A stretch of DNA of 64,000 nt, taken from Corynebacterium urinipleomorphum. GTDB lineage: Bacteria; Actinomycetota; Actinomycetes; Mycobacteriales; Mycobacteriaceae. Both the position numbers and the translations under genes were made by a program. Below, one piece after another: positions 38,001-46,816 of the stretch; positions within the stretch are counted from its first letter, which is position 1; each line of letters opens with the position of its first letter. The stretch covers positions 588,632-652,631 of the forward strand of contig NZ_LT706965.1 of the NCBI RefSeq assembly GCF_900155535.1, in the 5' to 3' direction. The notes beneath the pieces were generated by a model that did not search any database, was not told the DNA's origin, and saw nothing but the letters and a program-made list of their open reading frames with translations.

Positions 38001-38987
38001 CTGACAATGACCTTCGCAGCCGTCAACCGCCGCGGCAAAATCATCGACCACGACACGAGCCTGTCCGCGTTGAAGAACCGGCAGGCAGGTCACATCACGT
38101 CCTCAGTGGCTAAGGCCACGCGCAAAGCGGAATCCGATTCCGTCGCCGATTGGACCTCCGACACTCTCGGCGAGGTCCCAGAGACCGTCACCACTGAGAT
38201 CGAAGGCAACCACGTCGATGCCTACCCGGCGCTCGAGGCCACCGCAGACGGCGTCCGTGTGAAGGTCTTCCCCACCAAGGCTGCAGCCGATGCCTCCATG
38301 ATGACCGCCACCTTGGCCATGCTCATGCGTAAGATTTCTGTGAACACCGCCCAGATGACAAAGGGACTCCCACTGCGCCAGCGTGTCGCCGTGGACAAGT
38401 ACCCTCATGGCGGTGCCGCAGGACTCGTCGAGGACGCGCGCGTCTCAGCGATCCGCGACCTGATGATGGCCAACGGCGGCCCCGTCCGCACACCCGGCGA
38501 GTTCGACGAACTGCTGAACACCATCAAACCCCAGGTCCCCGGGGCAGTGCGCCGAGCTGTGGTCGGCATTGCCGGTGGAGTGGTCGAATACGTCAACATT
38601 GCCGCGGAGTTGGATAACTGGTCGGGGCCGGCCATAGACGACATCCGGCAGCAAATGCAGTTCCTCCTCCCCAAGAACGCCATCACGATCCACGGTATGG
38701 AGAACCTCCAGCACCTGCCGCGCTACATGTCCGCGATCCGCATGCGCCTCGACGACATGAACCTTGACCCAGACCGTGACACCGACCGCCAGGCCGTCGT
38801 CGATGAGGTGAAGGCTTACCGTGATGCCAAACTCGGTCGCTTACCCGCAAGCCGTGCCAAGTCCCGCGCCGTGAAGGAGATCAATTGGCGTATCCAGGAG
38901 CTGCGTGTGAGTCTCTTCGCCCAACGGCTAGGTACGGTAAAGCCGGTGAGCCCCCGGCGCATCGAGAAGATGGTCGACAAACTGTGA
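35055..38987 (+). CDS. hrpA: ATP-dependent RNA helicase HrpA
   Basis: 1310 aa DEAH-box helicase, the usual length for HrpA; resolves stalled or collided ribosomes in E. coli. Walker A GETGSGKTTQIPK is near residue 93, the DEAH box is IIDEAHERSLN, motif III is TSATID and motif VI QRSGRSGR. HA2/OB-fold domains and a long C-terminal DUF3418 region follow. ATG 35055 has no ribosome site; a TACACT -10 box at 35037-35042 puts the transcript start only about 6 nt upstream, so the mRNA is nearly leaderless (TTG 35049 is also possible). Confidence 0.93.
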   Translation: MTKPELTRDELYRRLDELPIASVRRFQRRLKKARSPHALAQISADMDVDAAKVADVNTHVPDITYPEGLPVSARRDDIKELIRDNQVVVIAGETGSGKTTQIPKMLLELGRGRRGLIGHTQPRRIAARTVAERIADELGQDIGETVGYAIRFDDRVSPTTAVKLMTDGILLAEMQRDRFLNAYDTIIIDEAHERSLNIDFLLGYLKRLLPARPDLKVIITSATIDPERFAAHFADASGEPAPIIEVSGRTYPVEIRYRPLETEVPAKDGGTKVVDIDMLDGLVSALKELMAEGNGDILCFFASERDIRDAMEVIEKQHWRGVEVTPLFGRLSNAEQHRVFSPHSGRRIVLATNIAETSLTVPGIHYVVDTGLARISRYSTRTKVQRLPIEEISQASANQRSGRSGRIADGIAIRLYSEDNFNARPEFTDPEILRTNLASVILQMINLRLGDVADFPFVQPPDTKSVRDGLLLLHELGAITDKEDHDAPVLTGIGRDIARIPVDPRMARMLVEANRLGVLRDVTVIVAAMTIQDVRERPLEYQAQADQAHARFKDKTSDFLASLNLWEYIKDSRDELSGNAFRKHMKKEFLHYMRIREWFDLVRQLRDAEKQLGWKNISAEEAATSGESTDRDPSAIHQSLLTGLLSNIGARDGNSKEFKGARGTRFMIFPGSALAKKPPEFVMAAELVETSRLWARDVAAIDPSWVEKIARDLLKHSYSEPVWSQKRAAPMVHQKSMLYGVTVVADRLVPYHRVDMEAARDLFIRHALIDGEWNAHHAFLKHNATLLEEAAAVEEKVRRRGIVVDEDTLFEFYDERVPADIGTGRHFDAWWKKKRQHDASFLDFDPEALLNDASADSSEAAFPDKWRQGSINYDLQYKFEPGDPFDGVTVLVPVPLLAGMEDVDFDWLVPGLREELVTELIRSLPKALRKTVVPAPEFAERAMGKLIPFEAPITEQLAEVLRSLGGHGINGTDFRPEVLPPHLTMTFAAVNRRGKIIDHDTSLSALKNRQAGHITSSVAKATRKAESDSVADWTSDTLGEVPETVTTEIEGNHVDAYPALEATADGVRVKVFPTKAAADASMMTATLAMLMRKISVNTAQMTKGLPLRQRVAVDKYPHGGAAGLVEDARVSAIRDLMMANGGPVRTPGEFDELLNTIKPQVPGAVRRAVVGIAGGVVEYVNIAAELDNWSGPAIDDIRQQMQFLLPKNAITIHGMENLQHLPRYMSAIRMRLDDMNLDPDRDTDRQAVVDEVKAYRDAKLGRLPASRAKSRAVKEINWRIQELRVSLFAQRLGTVKPVSPRRIEKMVDKL

Positions 38988-39113
38988 GTCAATCGCCCCG
39001 GCACTGAACGCTGCGCCTAACACACAACCCAGGTCTCACTTCGACCGCGTGCCAGGGTGGCACACTCAGATGCAGGCTTCAGAGATAGCTTTATTGGAGT
39101 AGCTCGAGTCGAG

Positions 39114-39578
39114 CTAGAGTTCTTCCATCCCGCGGTCTTTGCGGCGCATGAGACGGATTTCGGATTCGAAGTCGTCGGCGCTTTCGAAAGACTTGTACAC
39201 AGATGCGAAGCGAAGATACGCGACTTCGTCGAGCGCTCGAAGCGGCTCGAGGATAGCGAGGCCGATCTCATTCGAGGGGATCTGCGAGCTGCCGTGACTG
39301 CGAACAATCTCCTCGACCTCCTGGGCAAGGCGCTTCAACGCGTCATCGGACACATCGCGCCCCTGGCATGCGCGCCGCACGCCCACGATGAGTTTGTCCC
39401 TGTCGAATGGTTCGCTGACACCATTTCGCTTCACCACTGTGAGCACAGCTTTCTCCATGGTGGTGAACCGACCCCCACACTCCGTGCATTCACGTCGGCG
39501 CCTAATCGCCGCACCACCGTCGACAAGGCGGGAATCAGAAACTCGGGAGCTATCGTTCTGGCAAAAAGGGCAATGCAC
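39114..39578 (-). CDS. nrdR: Ribonucleotide reductase repressor NrdR
   Basis: Nucleotide-sensing repressor of ribonucleotide reductase genes. 154 aa. Zinc ribbon Cys3, Cys6, Cys31 and Cys34, then an ATP-cone domain ([24 protein letters not shown]). GTG start at 39578 lies 8 nt after a TAACAT -10 box (39592-39587 on the minus strand), so the transcript may be leaderless. It follows divS in the same direction, the order known for C. glutamicum cg2112-cg2113. Confidence 0.95.
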   Translation of the reverse strand: MHCPFCQNDSSRVSDSRLVDGGAAIRRRRECTECGGRFTTMEKAVLTVVKRNGVSEPFDRDKLIVGVRRACQGRDVSDDALKRLAQEVEEIVRSHGSSQIPSNEIGLAILEPLRALDEVAYLRFASVYKSFESADDFESEIRLMRRKDRGMEEL

Positions 39579-39617
39579 GAGAGTTCATGTTACCCCCACC
39601 TTCCCCCAATCCCGGAT

Positions 39618-39983
39618 CTACTGAACTACCGCTGCCATGTGCTGGCTTGTCTCATGAGGAACGAAGCCAGCGTCACCGCCCGAGAACGCTCCTCCGAACG
39701 CTGAGCCGACGATCAAGGCAATCCCGAACAACGCACCCATGATCGTCGCGCCTCCCTTCTCGCGGCGAGATTCGAAAACCCCGTCAGACTCAGGACGACC
39801 ATTAGACCCGCCGATATCCACTGACGCACACGTTCGATTTCGAGCGTCCAGCGTTCGAACATGGGCCGTTTCGTGAGCATTCATGCTCCGGCGCTCGAGG
39901 TCCCACACATCAGCAGGAATTACAGAGCGCGTCCGGGTGGTTTTTACCTCAGTGCTGTTTGTGCGAGCAAGAGAGATGGTCAT
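39618..39983 (-). CDS. divS: DivS-like SOS cell-division suppressor
   Basis: 121 aa with one transmembrane helix near the C-terminus (MGALFGIALIVGSAFGGAFSG). The N-terminal 80 residues are polar and Arg-rich. Similarity to known DivS is judged mainly by context: it sits divergent from lexA and before nrdR, as divS does in C. glutamicum, where it delays division during the SOS response. ATG has GGAAACAATC upstream. A LexA-box-like site lies in the shared upstream region. Confidence 0.72.
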   Translation of the reverse strand: MTISLARTNSTEVKTTRTRSVIPADVWDLERRSMNAHETAHVRTLDARNRTCASVDIGGSNGRPESDGVFESRREKGGATIMGALFGIALIVGSAFGGAFSGGDAGFVPHETSQHMAAVVQ

Positions 39984-40049
39984 GATTGTTTCCTTTCTGT
40001 AGTTCGGTGACGATTCTATGGACCGCGTGAACCACGGGCCGAGATTCGT

Positions 40050-40065
40050 TCGAGTGCATGTTCGA
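40050..40065. promoter_or_regulatory. Candidate LexA box between divS and lexA
   Basis: TCGAGTGCATGTTCGA: the right half GTTCGA is perfect for the actinobacterial SOS box TCGAAC-N4-GTTCGA, and the left half differs at two positions. Additional half sites GTTCGA (40076-40081) and TCGAAC (40128-40133) lie closer to lexA. Confidence 0.6.
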
Positions 40066-40254
40066 TAGATTCTATGTTCGATTTATAGCAACACGCTGAT
40101 TTTTTGTCCAGGCATACGCGCGAAATTTCGAACAGACTTGCCTATCCGTGGTAGACAAGACTCAAGGGAACCGAACGTCGAGCAGCGTCGTCGAAAAGAA
40201 TGCGGGTCACCGCAACGCCGACGGAGAAGCATCATTGAGGAGAGGACGCAGCTA

Positions 40255-40929
40255 ATGCCGAAGCGCGAAGACAAGAAGCCAGACCTGAAATCGTTGACCG
40301 AACGTCAACGGCGCATCCTCGAGGTCATTCAGGATGCCGTCGTACTTCGCGGGTATCCGCCCAGCATCCGAGAAATCGGCGACGCCGCAGGACTGCAATC
40401 GACATCGTCGGTCGCCTACCAGCTCAAAGAACTTGAGAAGAAGGGCTTCCTCCGCCGTGACCCCAACAAGCCACGTGCGGTGGACTTGCGCCACCTCCCC
40501 GAGACGGCGGGCCGCAAAACTAAGAAATCGGCGCCGACGCCCGATGACGCGGCTGCACCACGCTACATTCCCGTAGTCGGCCAGATCGCGGCTGGGAATC
40601 CGATCCTGGCAGAGGAAAACGTGTCCGAGTATTTCCCGTTGCCGGAGGAACTCGTCGGCGACGGCGACCTGTACCTTCTCCAGGTTGTCGGCGAATCCAT
40701 GCGGGACGCGGGCATTCTCGACGGGGACTGGGTGGCCGTGCGTACCCAGCCCGTTGCGGAGGAAGGCCAATTCGTGGCGGCGCTGATTGACGGTGAGGCA
40801 ACCGTCAAGGAGTTTCACAAAGACTCTTCCGGCGTGTGGCTGCTGCCCCACAACGACGCGTTTGCCCCCATTAAGGGCGACGACGCGGAAATCATGGGTC
40901 TTGTCGTGTCAGTATTCCGCAAGCTTTAA
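40255..40929 (+). CDS. lexA: SOS repressor LexA
   Basis: 224 aa repressor of DNA-damage genes, inactivated by RecA-stimulated self-cleavage. The N-terminal winged helix contains [21 protein letters not shown]. The cleavage site is Ala113-Gly114, and the catalytic dyad is Ser148 (GESM) and Lys185 (ATVKEF). ATG 40255 is chosen, with GAGGAGAGGA upstream; the frame is open further back but has no good start. It diverges from divS and is probably autoregulated through the shared SOS box. Confidence 0.95.
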   Translation: MPKREDKKPDLKSLTERQRRILEVIQDAVVLRGYPPSIREIGDAAGLQSTSSVAYQLKELEKKGFLRRDPNKPRAVDLRHLPETAGRKTKKSAPTPDDAAAPRYIPVVGQIAAGNPILAEENVSEYFPLPEELVGDGDLYLLQVVGESMRDAGILDGDWVAVRTQPVAEEGQFVAALIDGEATVKEFHKDSSGVWLLPHNDAFAPIKGDDAEIMGLVVSVFRKL

Positions 40930-41060
40930 CCTCCCCTTCTGGGGGTGAAACGGGCACACTCAAACCGGATCGGACCTGTTTTTCCGCATATAGGGTGAAT
41001 AATGGGCACCAAGCGTTCATGCCCCGCGCGCGATTCTGTGGGGCCCGGAAGGAAGTGTCC

Positions 41061-41840
41061 ATGTACGCCGAAGAACGGCGCCGTCAAATCGCGTCCCTCA
41101 CTGCTGTCGAGGGGCGCGTCAATGTCACCGAACTCTCCGAAAAGTTCGACGTCACGGCTGAAACCATCCGCCGCGACCTCGCTGTTCTCGACCGGGAAGG
41201 CATCGTCCAGCGGGTTCACGGCGGTGCTGTTTCGAGCCAGTCCTACCTGACAACGGAACTACCCCTTGACACGCGCTCGCGCTCCGCCACAACGGCGAAA
41301 ACCGCGATTGCGCAAGCCGCCCTGAAATATCTTCCGGACGAACACGGCTCAGTGTTCCTCGATTCCGGAACAACGATCAACGTTCTTGCAGGCCTACTCA
41401 AAGAGGAACCGAGCGCCTCGTCGTTGTCATTCGTGACCAATTCCCTCCCCATCGCCGTGGATCTTTCCAGCAGCGGCAACCTCAATGTCCAGCTTCTCGG
41501 CGGCACAGTGCGCACCATCACCCAAGCAGTCGTCGGCGACACCGCGTTGCGTACGCTCGCTCTTTTGCGTGCCGACGTCGCGTTCATCGGCACCAACGCC
41601 CTCACCGTCGACCATGGCCTGTCCACCGCTGACGCACAAGAAGCTGCTGTGAAATCGGCGATGGTCACTAACGCTCGACGAGTAGTGGTGCTGTGCGACT
41701 CCTCGAAGCTCGGTAGCGACTACCTGGTCAGTTTCGCATCCTTGGACAGCATCGACGTCGTCATCACCGACACCGAGGCACCTGCCTCATTCCTGGAGGA
41801 GTTGACGGAACTGGGCGTCGACGTCGTCCAAGCTCAGTAG
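41061..41840 (+). CDS. sugR: DeoR-type sugar-PTS repressor SugR
   Basis: 259 aa, the same length as C. glutamicum SugR, which represses ptsG, ptsF, ptsI, ptsH and glycolytic genes until relieved by sugar phosphates. The N-terminus (MYAEERRRQIASLTAVEGRV) and DeoR helix-turn-helix (FDVTAETIRRDLAVLDREGIV) are highly characteristic, as is the AITQAVVGDTALRTLA-like block (here TITQAVVGDTALRTLA). ATG 41061 has GGAAGGA upstream. It lies after lexA and before the fructose genes. Confidence 0.92.
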   Translation: MYAEERRRQIASLTAVEGRVNVTELSEKFDVTAETIRRDLAVLDREGIVQRVHGGAVSSQSYLTTELPLDTRSRSATTAKTAIAQAALKYLPDEHGSVFLDSGTTINVLAGLLKEEPSASSLSFVTNSLPIAVDLSSSGNLNVQLLGGTVRTITQAVVGDTALRTLALLRADVAFIGTNALTVDHGLSTADAQEAAVKSAMVTNARRVVVLCDSSKLGSDYLVSFASLDSIDVVITDTEAPASFLEELTELGVDVVQAQ

Positions 41841-42065
41841 CGATCCCTCGATTTTCCCCTGCTCATCGCTCCGGTGTTGTTCCGCCGCGTAGACGCGATA
41901 TTCATCCGCTGCCCCCAGCTATTGCCGTCCTTGTGTCCCTCCTTGAGGTATCCCACTTAAACGGGCACAATCGGACATTAAGGGGTTATTCTCCCCACCC
42001 GGAGGGAGGCCCACCCCCCGTTCCGAATTGCCCCCGACCGATATGGGGCTGAAAGGGATTGCCTC

Positions 42066-43031
42066 GTGATCATTACGTTCACCGCCAACCCCAGCATCGA
42101 CGCGACAATGAGTATTGACTCACTCGATGCTGGCGGTGTGCTCCGAGTTTCCGAAAGCCGCCGTGAACCGGGCGGCAAAGGCATCAACGTCTCCAACGCC
42201 GTTCTGAAAGCGGGCGAATCGACGCTGGCCATCGTTCCTGCCGCGGACACCGACCCGTTCATCGCTCTGGCCGCGGCAGCCGGTATCCCGCTGCAAACCG
42301 TGCCGGTTGAGGACGCGGTCCGGACCAACACGGCAGTGACTGAGACGAACGGCCGGACGACCAAGTTCAACGAACCCGGTGCGCGACTCACGGACTCGAC
42401 GTTGAACGGGCTCCAGGAAGCGCTTGTCGACGCCGCGGCCTCGCCAGCAGCGCAGGCTGCCGTTCTCGCCGGCTCTCTGCCACCCGGCGCTCCAACCGAT
42501 TGGTACGCGCAACTTATTCGCGCGCTCCGTGAGGCAGACAGGAATCTGCTCATCGCAGTCGACACCTCTGACGAACCGCTGCGCCAGCTGGGTAAGCGGT
42601 TGGAAGAGGGGGCACCGGACGTCGTCAAGCCGAATGCTTTTGAGCTCGGCCAACTGGCCGGCCTCGACGGCGCCGAGCTCGAACGGCAAGCCGACAACGG
42701 CAACCTCGACGCTGTCGTCGATGCCGCCAAGGAGCTCGTAGCCAAGGGAATCCGCGAGGTGCTGGTCACCCTCGGTGGTGCAGGCGCTTGCCTGGTCACT
42801 TCGGAAGGTGCGTGGCATGCCTCCACCCCGCCGGCACAGGTGAGCTCCACCGTCGGCGCAGGCGACAGCTCGCTCGCCGGCTACATCCTCGCGCGGCTCG
42901 ACGGCGCTGACTACCCGGATGCTCTCCGCACCGCCGTCGCCTACGGCACAGCCGCAGCAGCGAAACCCGGAACGGGAATCCCCTCGCCAGAAGACATCGA
43001 CCTCGCCCGCACCGAAGTGCGGGGCCTCTAA
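42066..43031 (+). CDS. fruK: 1-phosphofructokinase
   Basis: Phosphorylates fructose 1-phosphate, made by the fructose PTS, to fructose 1,6-bisphosphate. 321 aa pfkB-family kinase. Signature 1 is GGKGINVS, the substrate region contains EPGARLTD, and signature 2 is STVGAGDSSLAGY with the catalytic Asp. GTG start with GAAAGGGA upstream. It is followed after 14 nt by ptsF, in one operon. In C. glutamicum this gene is pfkB1. Confidence 0.94.
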   Translation: MIITFTANPSIDATMSIDSLDAGGVLRVSESRREPGGKGINVSNAVLKAGESTLAIVPAADTDPFIALAAAAGIPLQTVPVEDAVRTNTAVTETNGRTTKFNEPGARLTDSTLNGLQEALVDAAASPAAQAAVLAGSLPPGAPTDWYAQLIRALREADRNLLIAVDTSDEPLRQLGKRLEEGAPDVVKPNAFELGQLAGLDGAELERQADNGNLDAVVDAAKELVAKGIREVLVTLGGAGACLVTSEGAWHASTPPAQVSSTVGAGDSSLAGYILARLDGADYPDALRTAVAYGTAAAAKPGTGIPSPEDIDLARTEVRGL

Positions 43032-43045
43032 CTGAAGGAAGAACC

Positions 43046-45187
43046 GTGTCATCATCCACCATCACACCGGATCTCGTCCGGCTCGACCCTGATTTCGGCG
43101 GTACGCCCGCCGAGGTGATTGGCAACCTGGCCGAGCTCGTCGCCAGCGCCGGGCGCACATCTGAACCACAAGTCCTTGCCGACGCCGCCGCGGCCCGCGA
43201 AGAAAAGGCGGGCACAGGCGTCAACGGCCAGGTGGCTATCCCCCACTGCCGCACGTCCGCGGTGAGCGAACCGACCCTCGCGTTCGCGCGTCTGTCTCGG
43301 CCCGTCGATTTCTCGGGTCCGGACGGCGACGCCCAGCTCGTGTTCCTCATCGCCGCGCCGGAAGGCGGAGGCAAAGAGCACCTGAAGATCCTGTCCAAGC
43401 TCGCCCGCGCTCTGGTCCGCGGCGACTTCCTGGACAAGCTGCGCAACGCCTCCGTGCCGGAAGATGTCGTCGCGGCCGTCGATGAAGTGCTCAACGCCGA
43501 GCCGAAAAAGAAGAAGGCTGCTACCAGCGAAACTGCTGAAACCGCGGCTGCCGGCTCGACCGTCGCTGCCACAACGGCCACCTCCGCGGTCAAGCAGCCC
43601 GCAAGCGCACCGAAGAAACGCATCGTCGCGGTCACCTCGTGCGCGACCGGCATCGCTCACACTTACATGGCGGCCGACGCACTCGAGCAAGCGGCGAACG
43701 CGCGCGACGATGTCGAATTGCGCATCGAACCCCAAGGATCCTCCGGTGGCGACCGCGTCGACCAGGCATTCATCGACTCGGCCGACGCCGTGATTTTCGC
43801 GCACGACGTTGCCGTTCATGATCGCGAGCGCTTCGCAGGCAAACCAGTCATCGACAGCCCCGTCAAGCGCGGCATCAACGAGCCGAACACGATGATCGAC
43901 GAGGCCATCGCCGCAGCCGACAACCCGAACGCCCGCCGCGTTCCGGGCGGCGCCGCCGCGGCATCCTCCGGTTCCGGTGACGCCCAGGGCGACGTGAGCT
44001 GGCCGAAGCGTCTCCAGCAAGCCATCATGACGGGTGTTTCCTACATGGTCCCGTTCGTCGCCGCTGGCGGTCTACTGCTGGCGCTCGGCTTCCTTGTCGG
44101 CGGCTACGACGTGGCTAACGGCTGGCAGACAATTCCGCTCGATTTCTCGCCCGCGAACCTGCCGGGCCACGACGTGCTTATCGACGGCGAAACCGTCACC
44201 TTCGACCGCTCCGGCTGGGCCTTGTATATGGGCGCGGTCCTCTTCGCCATTGGACAGCTAGCCATGCAGTTCGTGGTGGCCGCGCTATCCGGCTACATCG
44301 GGTACGGCATCGCCGGCCGCCCCGGCATCGCCCCGGGCTTCGTCGGTGGCGCTATCTCCGTCATGGTCGGCGCCGGCTTCATCGGTGGCCTGGTCACCGG
44401 TCTGCTGGCGGGTGTCATCGCCTACTGGATCGGTTCGTGGAAGGTGCCGCGCTGGCTCGGTTCGCTCATGCCCGTGGTGATTATCCCGCTGCTGACATCC
44501 CTGATCGTCGGTCTGGTCATGTTCCTGCTGCTGGGTCGCCCGCTGGGCGCGGTCATGACCGGCCTGCAGAGCTGGCTGGAATCCATGAGCGGCTCCTCCG
44601 CGATCCTGCTGGGCGTGATCATCGGTCTGATGATGTGCTTCGACCTGGGTGGCCCGGTCAACAAGGCTGCCTACCTCTTCGGTACAGCCGGTCTGTCCGC
44701 TGGCACCGACGCCGCGTACGAAATCATGGCAGCCGTGATGATCGCAGGCATGGTCCCGCCGATCGCGCTGTCCATCGCAACGTTCCTCCGCTCCAAGCTG
44801 TTCACCCCCGCAGAGCAGGAGAACGGCAAGTCCGCGTGGCTGTTGGGCCTGTCCTTCGTCTCCGAGGGCGCGATCCCGTTCGCGGCTGCTGACCCGTTCC
44901 GAGTCATCCCCTCGATGATGCTTGGTGGCGCAGCTGCCGGCGCAACCTCGATGGCGCTGAGCGTGGGTGCAAAGGCACCTCACGGCGGCATCTTCGTGAT
45001 CTTCGCCTACGAGCCGTGGTGGGGCATGTTCATCGCTCTCGCAGTCGGTGTGGTCGTTGCGACGATCGCCGTGATCGCCGCCAAGCAGCTCTGGCCGAAC
45101 AAGACGATCGAAGAGGCAGCTCAGGACCACGCTGACGCTACCGCTGACAACCAGACGGATTCCTCTGCCGCACCGGCAACCGCGTAA
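43046..45187 (+). CDS. ptsF: Fructose PTS permease, EIIABC
   Basis: Takes up and phosphorylates fructose at C1. 713 aa. EIIA domain 1-150 with phosphorylated His67 (AIPHCRT), an Ala/Thr/Lys linker, EIIB (about 190-290) with phosphorylated Cys near 199 (VTSCATGIAHTYMAA), then EIIC from about 325 with eight to ten membrane helices. GTG start at 43046 with GAAGGAA upstream. The phosphoryl group comes from HPr, encoded next. EIIABC in one chain is usual for the genus. Confidence 0.95.
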   Translation: MSSSTITPDLVRLDPDFGGTPAEVIGNLAELVASAGRTSEPQVLADAAAAREEKAGTGVNGQVAIPHCRTSAVSEPTLAFARLSRPVDFSGPDGDAQLVFLIAAPEGGGKEHLKILSKLARALVRGDFLDKLRNASVPEDVVAAVDEVLNAEPKKKKAATSETAETAAAGSTVAATTATSAVKQPASAPKKRIVAVTSCATGIAHTYMAADALEQAANARDDVELRIEPQGSSGGDRVDQAFIDSADAVIFAHDVAVHDRERFAGKPVIDSPVKRGINEPNTMIDEAIAAADNPNARRVPGGAAAASSGSGDAQGDVSWPKRLQQAIMTGVSYMVPFVAAGGLLLALGFLVGGYDVANGWQTIPLDFSPANLPGHDVLIDGETVTFDRSGWALYMGAVLFAIGQLAMQFVVAALSGYIGYGIAGRPGIAPGFVGGAISVMVGAGFIGGLVTGLLAGVIAYWIGSWKVPRWLGSLMPVVIIPLLTSLIVGLVMFLLLGRPLGAVMTGLQSWLESMSGSSAILLGVIIGLMMCFDLGGPVNKAAYLFGTAGLSAGTDAAYEIMAAVMIAGMVPPIALSIATFLRSKLFTPAEQENGKSAWLLGLSFVSEGAIPFAAADPFRVIPSMMLGGAAAGATSMALSVGAKAPHGGIFVIFAYEPWWGMFIALAVGVVVATIAVIAAKQLWPNKTIEEAAQDHADATADNQTDSSAAPATA

Positions 45188-45257
45188 TCCGCAATATTCT
45201 CCTACGATGGGGTGAGTATCGCGCCCGTCGAAGCGCCAACAAGAAAGGACATTTCAG

Positions 45258-45527
45258 ATGGCTTCCAAGACAGTCAAGGTCGGCTCCACCGTCGGCTTGC
45301 ACGCCCGCCCCGCAACCGTGATCGCTGAGGCTGCCGGCGAGTACGACGAGGACATCATCCTCACCCTCGTCGGCGGCGACGAGGACGACGAGACCGATGC
45401 CGCTTCCTCCCTCATGATCATGGCCATGGGTGCCGAGCACGGTGACGAAGTCACCGTCACCTCTGACGATGCCGAGGCCGTTGAGAAGATCGCGGCTCTC
45501 ATCGAGTCCAACCTCGACGACGAGTAA
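45258..45527 (+). CDS. ptsH: Phosphocarrier protein HPr
   Basis: Carries phosphate from enzyme I to the sugar-specific EIIs. 89 aa. The active-site His15 lies in GLHARP. Around the regulatory Ser of Firmicutes HPr the sequence is DAASSLMIM; corynebacteria are not known for HPr kinase control. ATG with AAGAAAGGA upstream. It is 70 bp after ptsF and ends at a strong terminator. Enzyme I (ptsI), normally in this cluster, is absent from the window. Confidence 0.95.
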   Translation: MASKTVKVGSTVGLHARPATVIAEAAGEYDEDIILTLVGGDEDDETDAASSLMIMAMGAEHGDEVTVTSDDAEAVEKIAALIESNLDDE

Positions 45528-45546
45528 AACCCGCCGTCGACCTCCA

Positions 45547-45576
45547 CTCCAGCCCATTTTCGGGCTGGAGTTTTTT
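45547..45576 (+). terminator. Terminator of the fructose PTS operon
   Basis: A perfect 9-bp stem CTCCAGCCC/GGGCTGGAG with a 6-nt loop and TTTTTT. Confidence 0.93.
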
Positions 45577-45590
45577 CATGCCCCCGCTAT

Positions 45591-46688
45591 CTACGGCGGC
45601 ACGCTCTCAACCGCCCCGTCGCCGAAGAGACTGTGCACCGCCCCGAACCGGTGGTAGGAGTTCACCACCGTGTACCCGCGCGGCGACCGCCACACCGGTG
45701 TGCCCCGAACTCGCTCGATGCGCCCGCGTGCGGCTCGGCCGGGGTCGTCGTCATTGACCCTGTTGTGGTACCTGCATAGCGGAGCTAGGTTGTCCCAATT
45801 CGTTTCCCCGCCGTGCCGCCACGCGGTGATGTGGTGGATTTCGCAGGCATCCGCGCTGTGGCGGCACCCTGGCACGGGGCAGACCGGAGCGGAGACACGA
45901 GCGAGGTCCCGTTGCTTCGTGTTGGCCAGTCTCTCACCGCGGTAGAGGTTCACCGGGCCTTCCTGGGGGTGGACAGCGGCGAGCTCGAGTTCTGCGCCGG
46001 CACACTGCTGCAGGAATTCCGCGCCGGTCATAGTAGTGGCATCGGTGAGACCGAGGACGATGTCGTCGCCTTCGCCACGCAGGATTTTGGTCCACGCCGG
46101 CATGGGCACGAGCACCATGGGCCGGGGAGCCGCGAATGGCACCCCTGCTCCCCCGCCGCGCATGATCCGTAGAAAGTTCTCCAGCAGCTGCGGCGACACA
46201 GGCCGCGCCGTGTCCACACCCCGGAGCAGGACGTTCTCGAGATCGGCGATATCGCGTTCCTCGCCGGTGACGGTCATCGTGCGGCGGCCCTTCCGGGACT
46301 TGGAGAAGCGGACTTGCTTCCGCGGCGCGGTTTCTTCCTTCCGCACGGCATCATTTGCTTGTCGACGAACCGTCTCATATCCCCCTCCCACCCCCAGCAG
46401 CGCAAACCGCAGTTCCCATTTCTCGCGGGGATCCTTGACAGACTGCAGTTTTTTTTCGATGACCGCCAGCTGGTCGATGCTCATTCTCGATGCACGCGCC
46501 AGCCCGACTGCGCGGCGTTGCTGAGCGGTCCATTTCGTCGGTCCGAGGTAGGTCTCGTGGACCAACCCCCATTCGTTGACGTGATTCGGGCGAATACCCG
46601 CAGCGAGAGCAGCCTCGCGGTCGAATTCCGCGAGGGTGTCCAGCGCGTCGTCTGTTTGAGCGCTCAGGAAAGCGTCGAATCTGCTCAT
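45591..46688 (-). CDS. DUF222/HNH endonuclease domain protein (13E12-like)
   Basis: 365 aa. The C-terminal HNH nuclease site is complete: a Cys-x4-Cys zinc pair in CPVPGCRHSADACEIHHI with the central His-His, then WDNLAPLCRYHNRVN with Asn and His. The N-terminal 250 residues are helical, as in DUF222. Many copies of such genes occur in mycobacteria and corynebacteria, often near mobile DNA, and the biological role is not known. Codon use does not differ visibly from neighbours. It is convergent with ptsH. Confidence 0.85.
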   Translation of the reverse strand: MSRFDAFLSAQTDDALDTLAEFDREAALAAGIRPNHVNEWGLVHETYLGPTKWTAQQRRAVGLARASRMSIDQLAVIEKKLQSVKDPREKWELRFALLGVGGGYETVRRQANDAVRKEETAPRKQVRFSKSRKGRRTMTVTGEERDIADLENVLLRGVDTARPVSPQLLENFLRIMRGGGAGVPFAAPRPMVLVPMPAWTKILRGEGDDIVLGLTDATTMTGAEFLQQCAGAELELAAVHPQEGPVNLYRGERLANTKQRDLARVSAPVCPVPGCRHSADACEIHHITAWRHGGETNWDNLAPLCRYHNRVNDDDPGRAARGRIERVRGTPVWRSPRGYTVVNSYHRFGAVHSLFGDGAVESVPP

Positions 46689-46740
46689 GCCTCGGAGACT
46701 AAACAGTTCACCGGCGAGGTCAACGGGATCCGTGCCATAC

Positions 46741-46767
46741 CTGTGGATAGTTTTCAGTTATCCACAG
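46741..46767. promoter_or_regulatory. Two inverted DnaA-box-like 9-mers
   Basis: TTATCCACA (46758-46766) is a perfect DnaA box; TGTGGATAG (46742-46750) is the same box inverted with one change. Together they form the inverted repeat CTGTGGATA/TATCCACAG with a 9-nt loop, just upstream of the HNH gene and downstream of the NCS2 permease gene. Confidence 0.55.
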
Positions 46768-46816
46768 TTCCACGAGTGCGCGGTTGCACGAACTGCGCAG
46801 GTATGAGATAGCGCGC

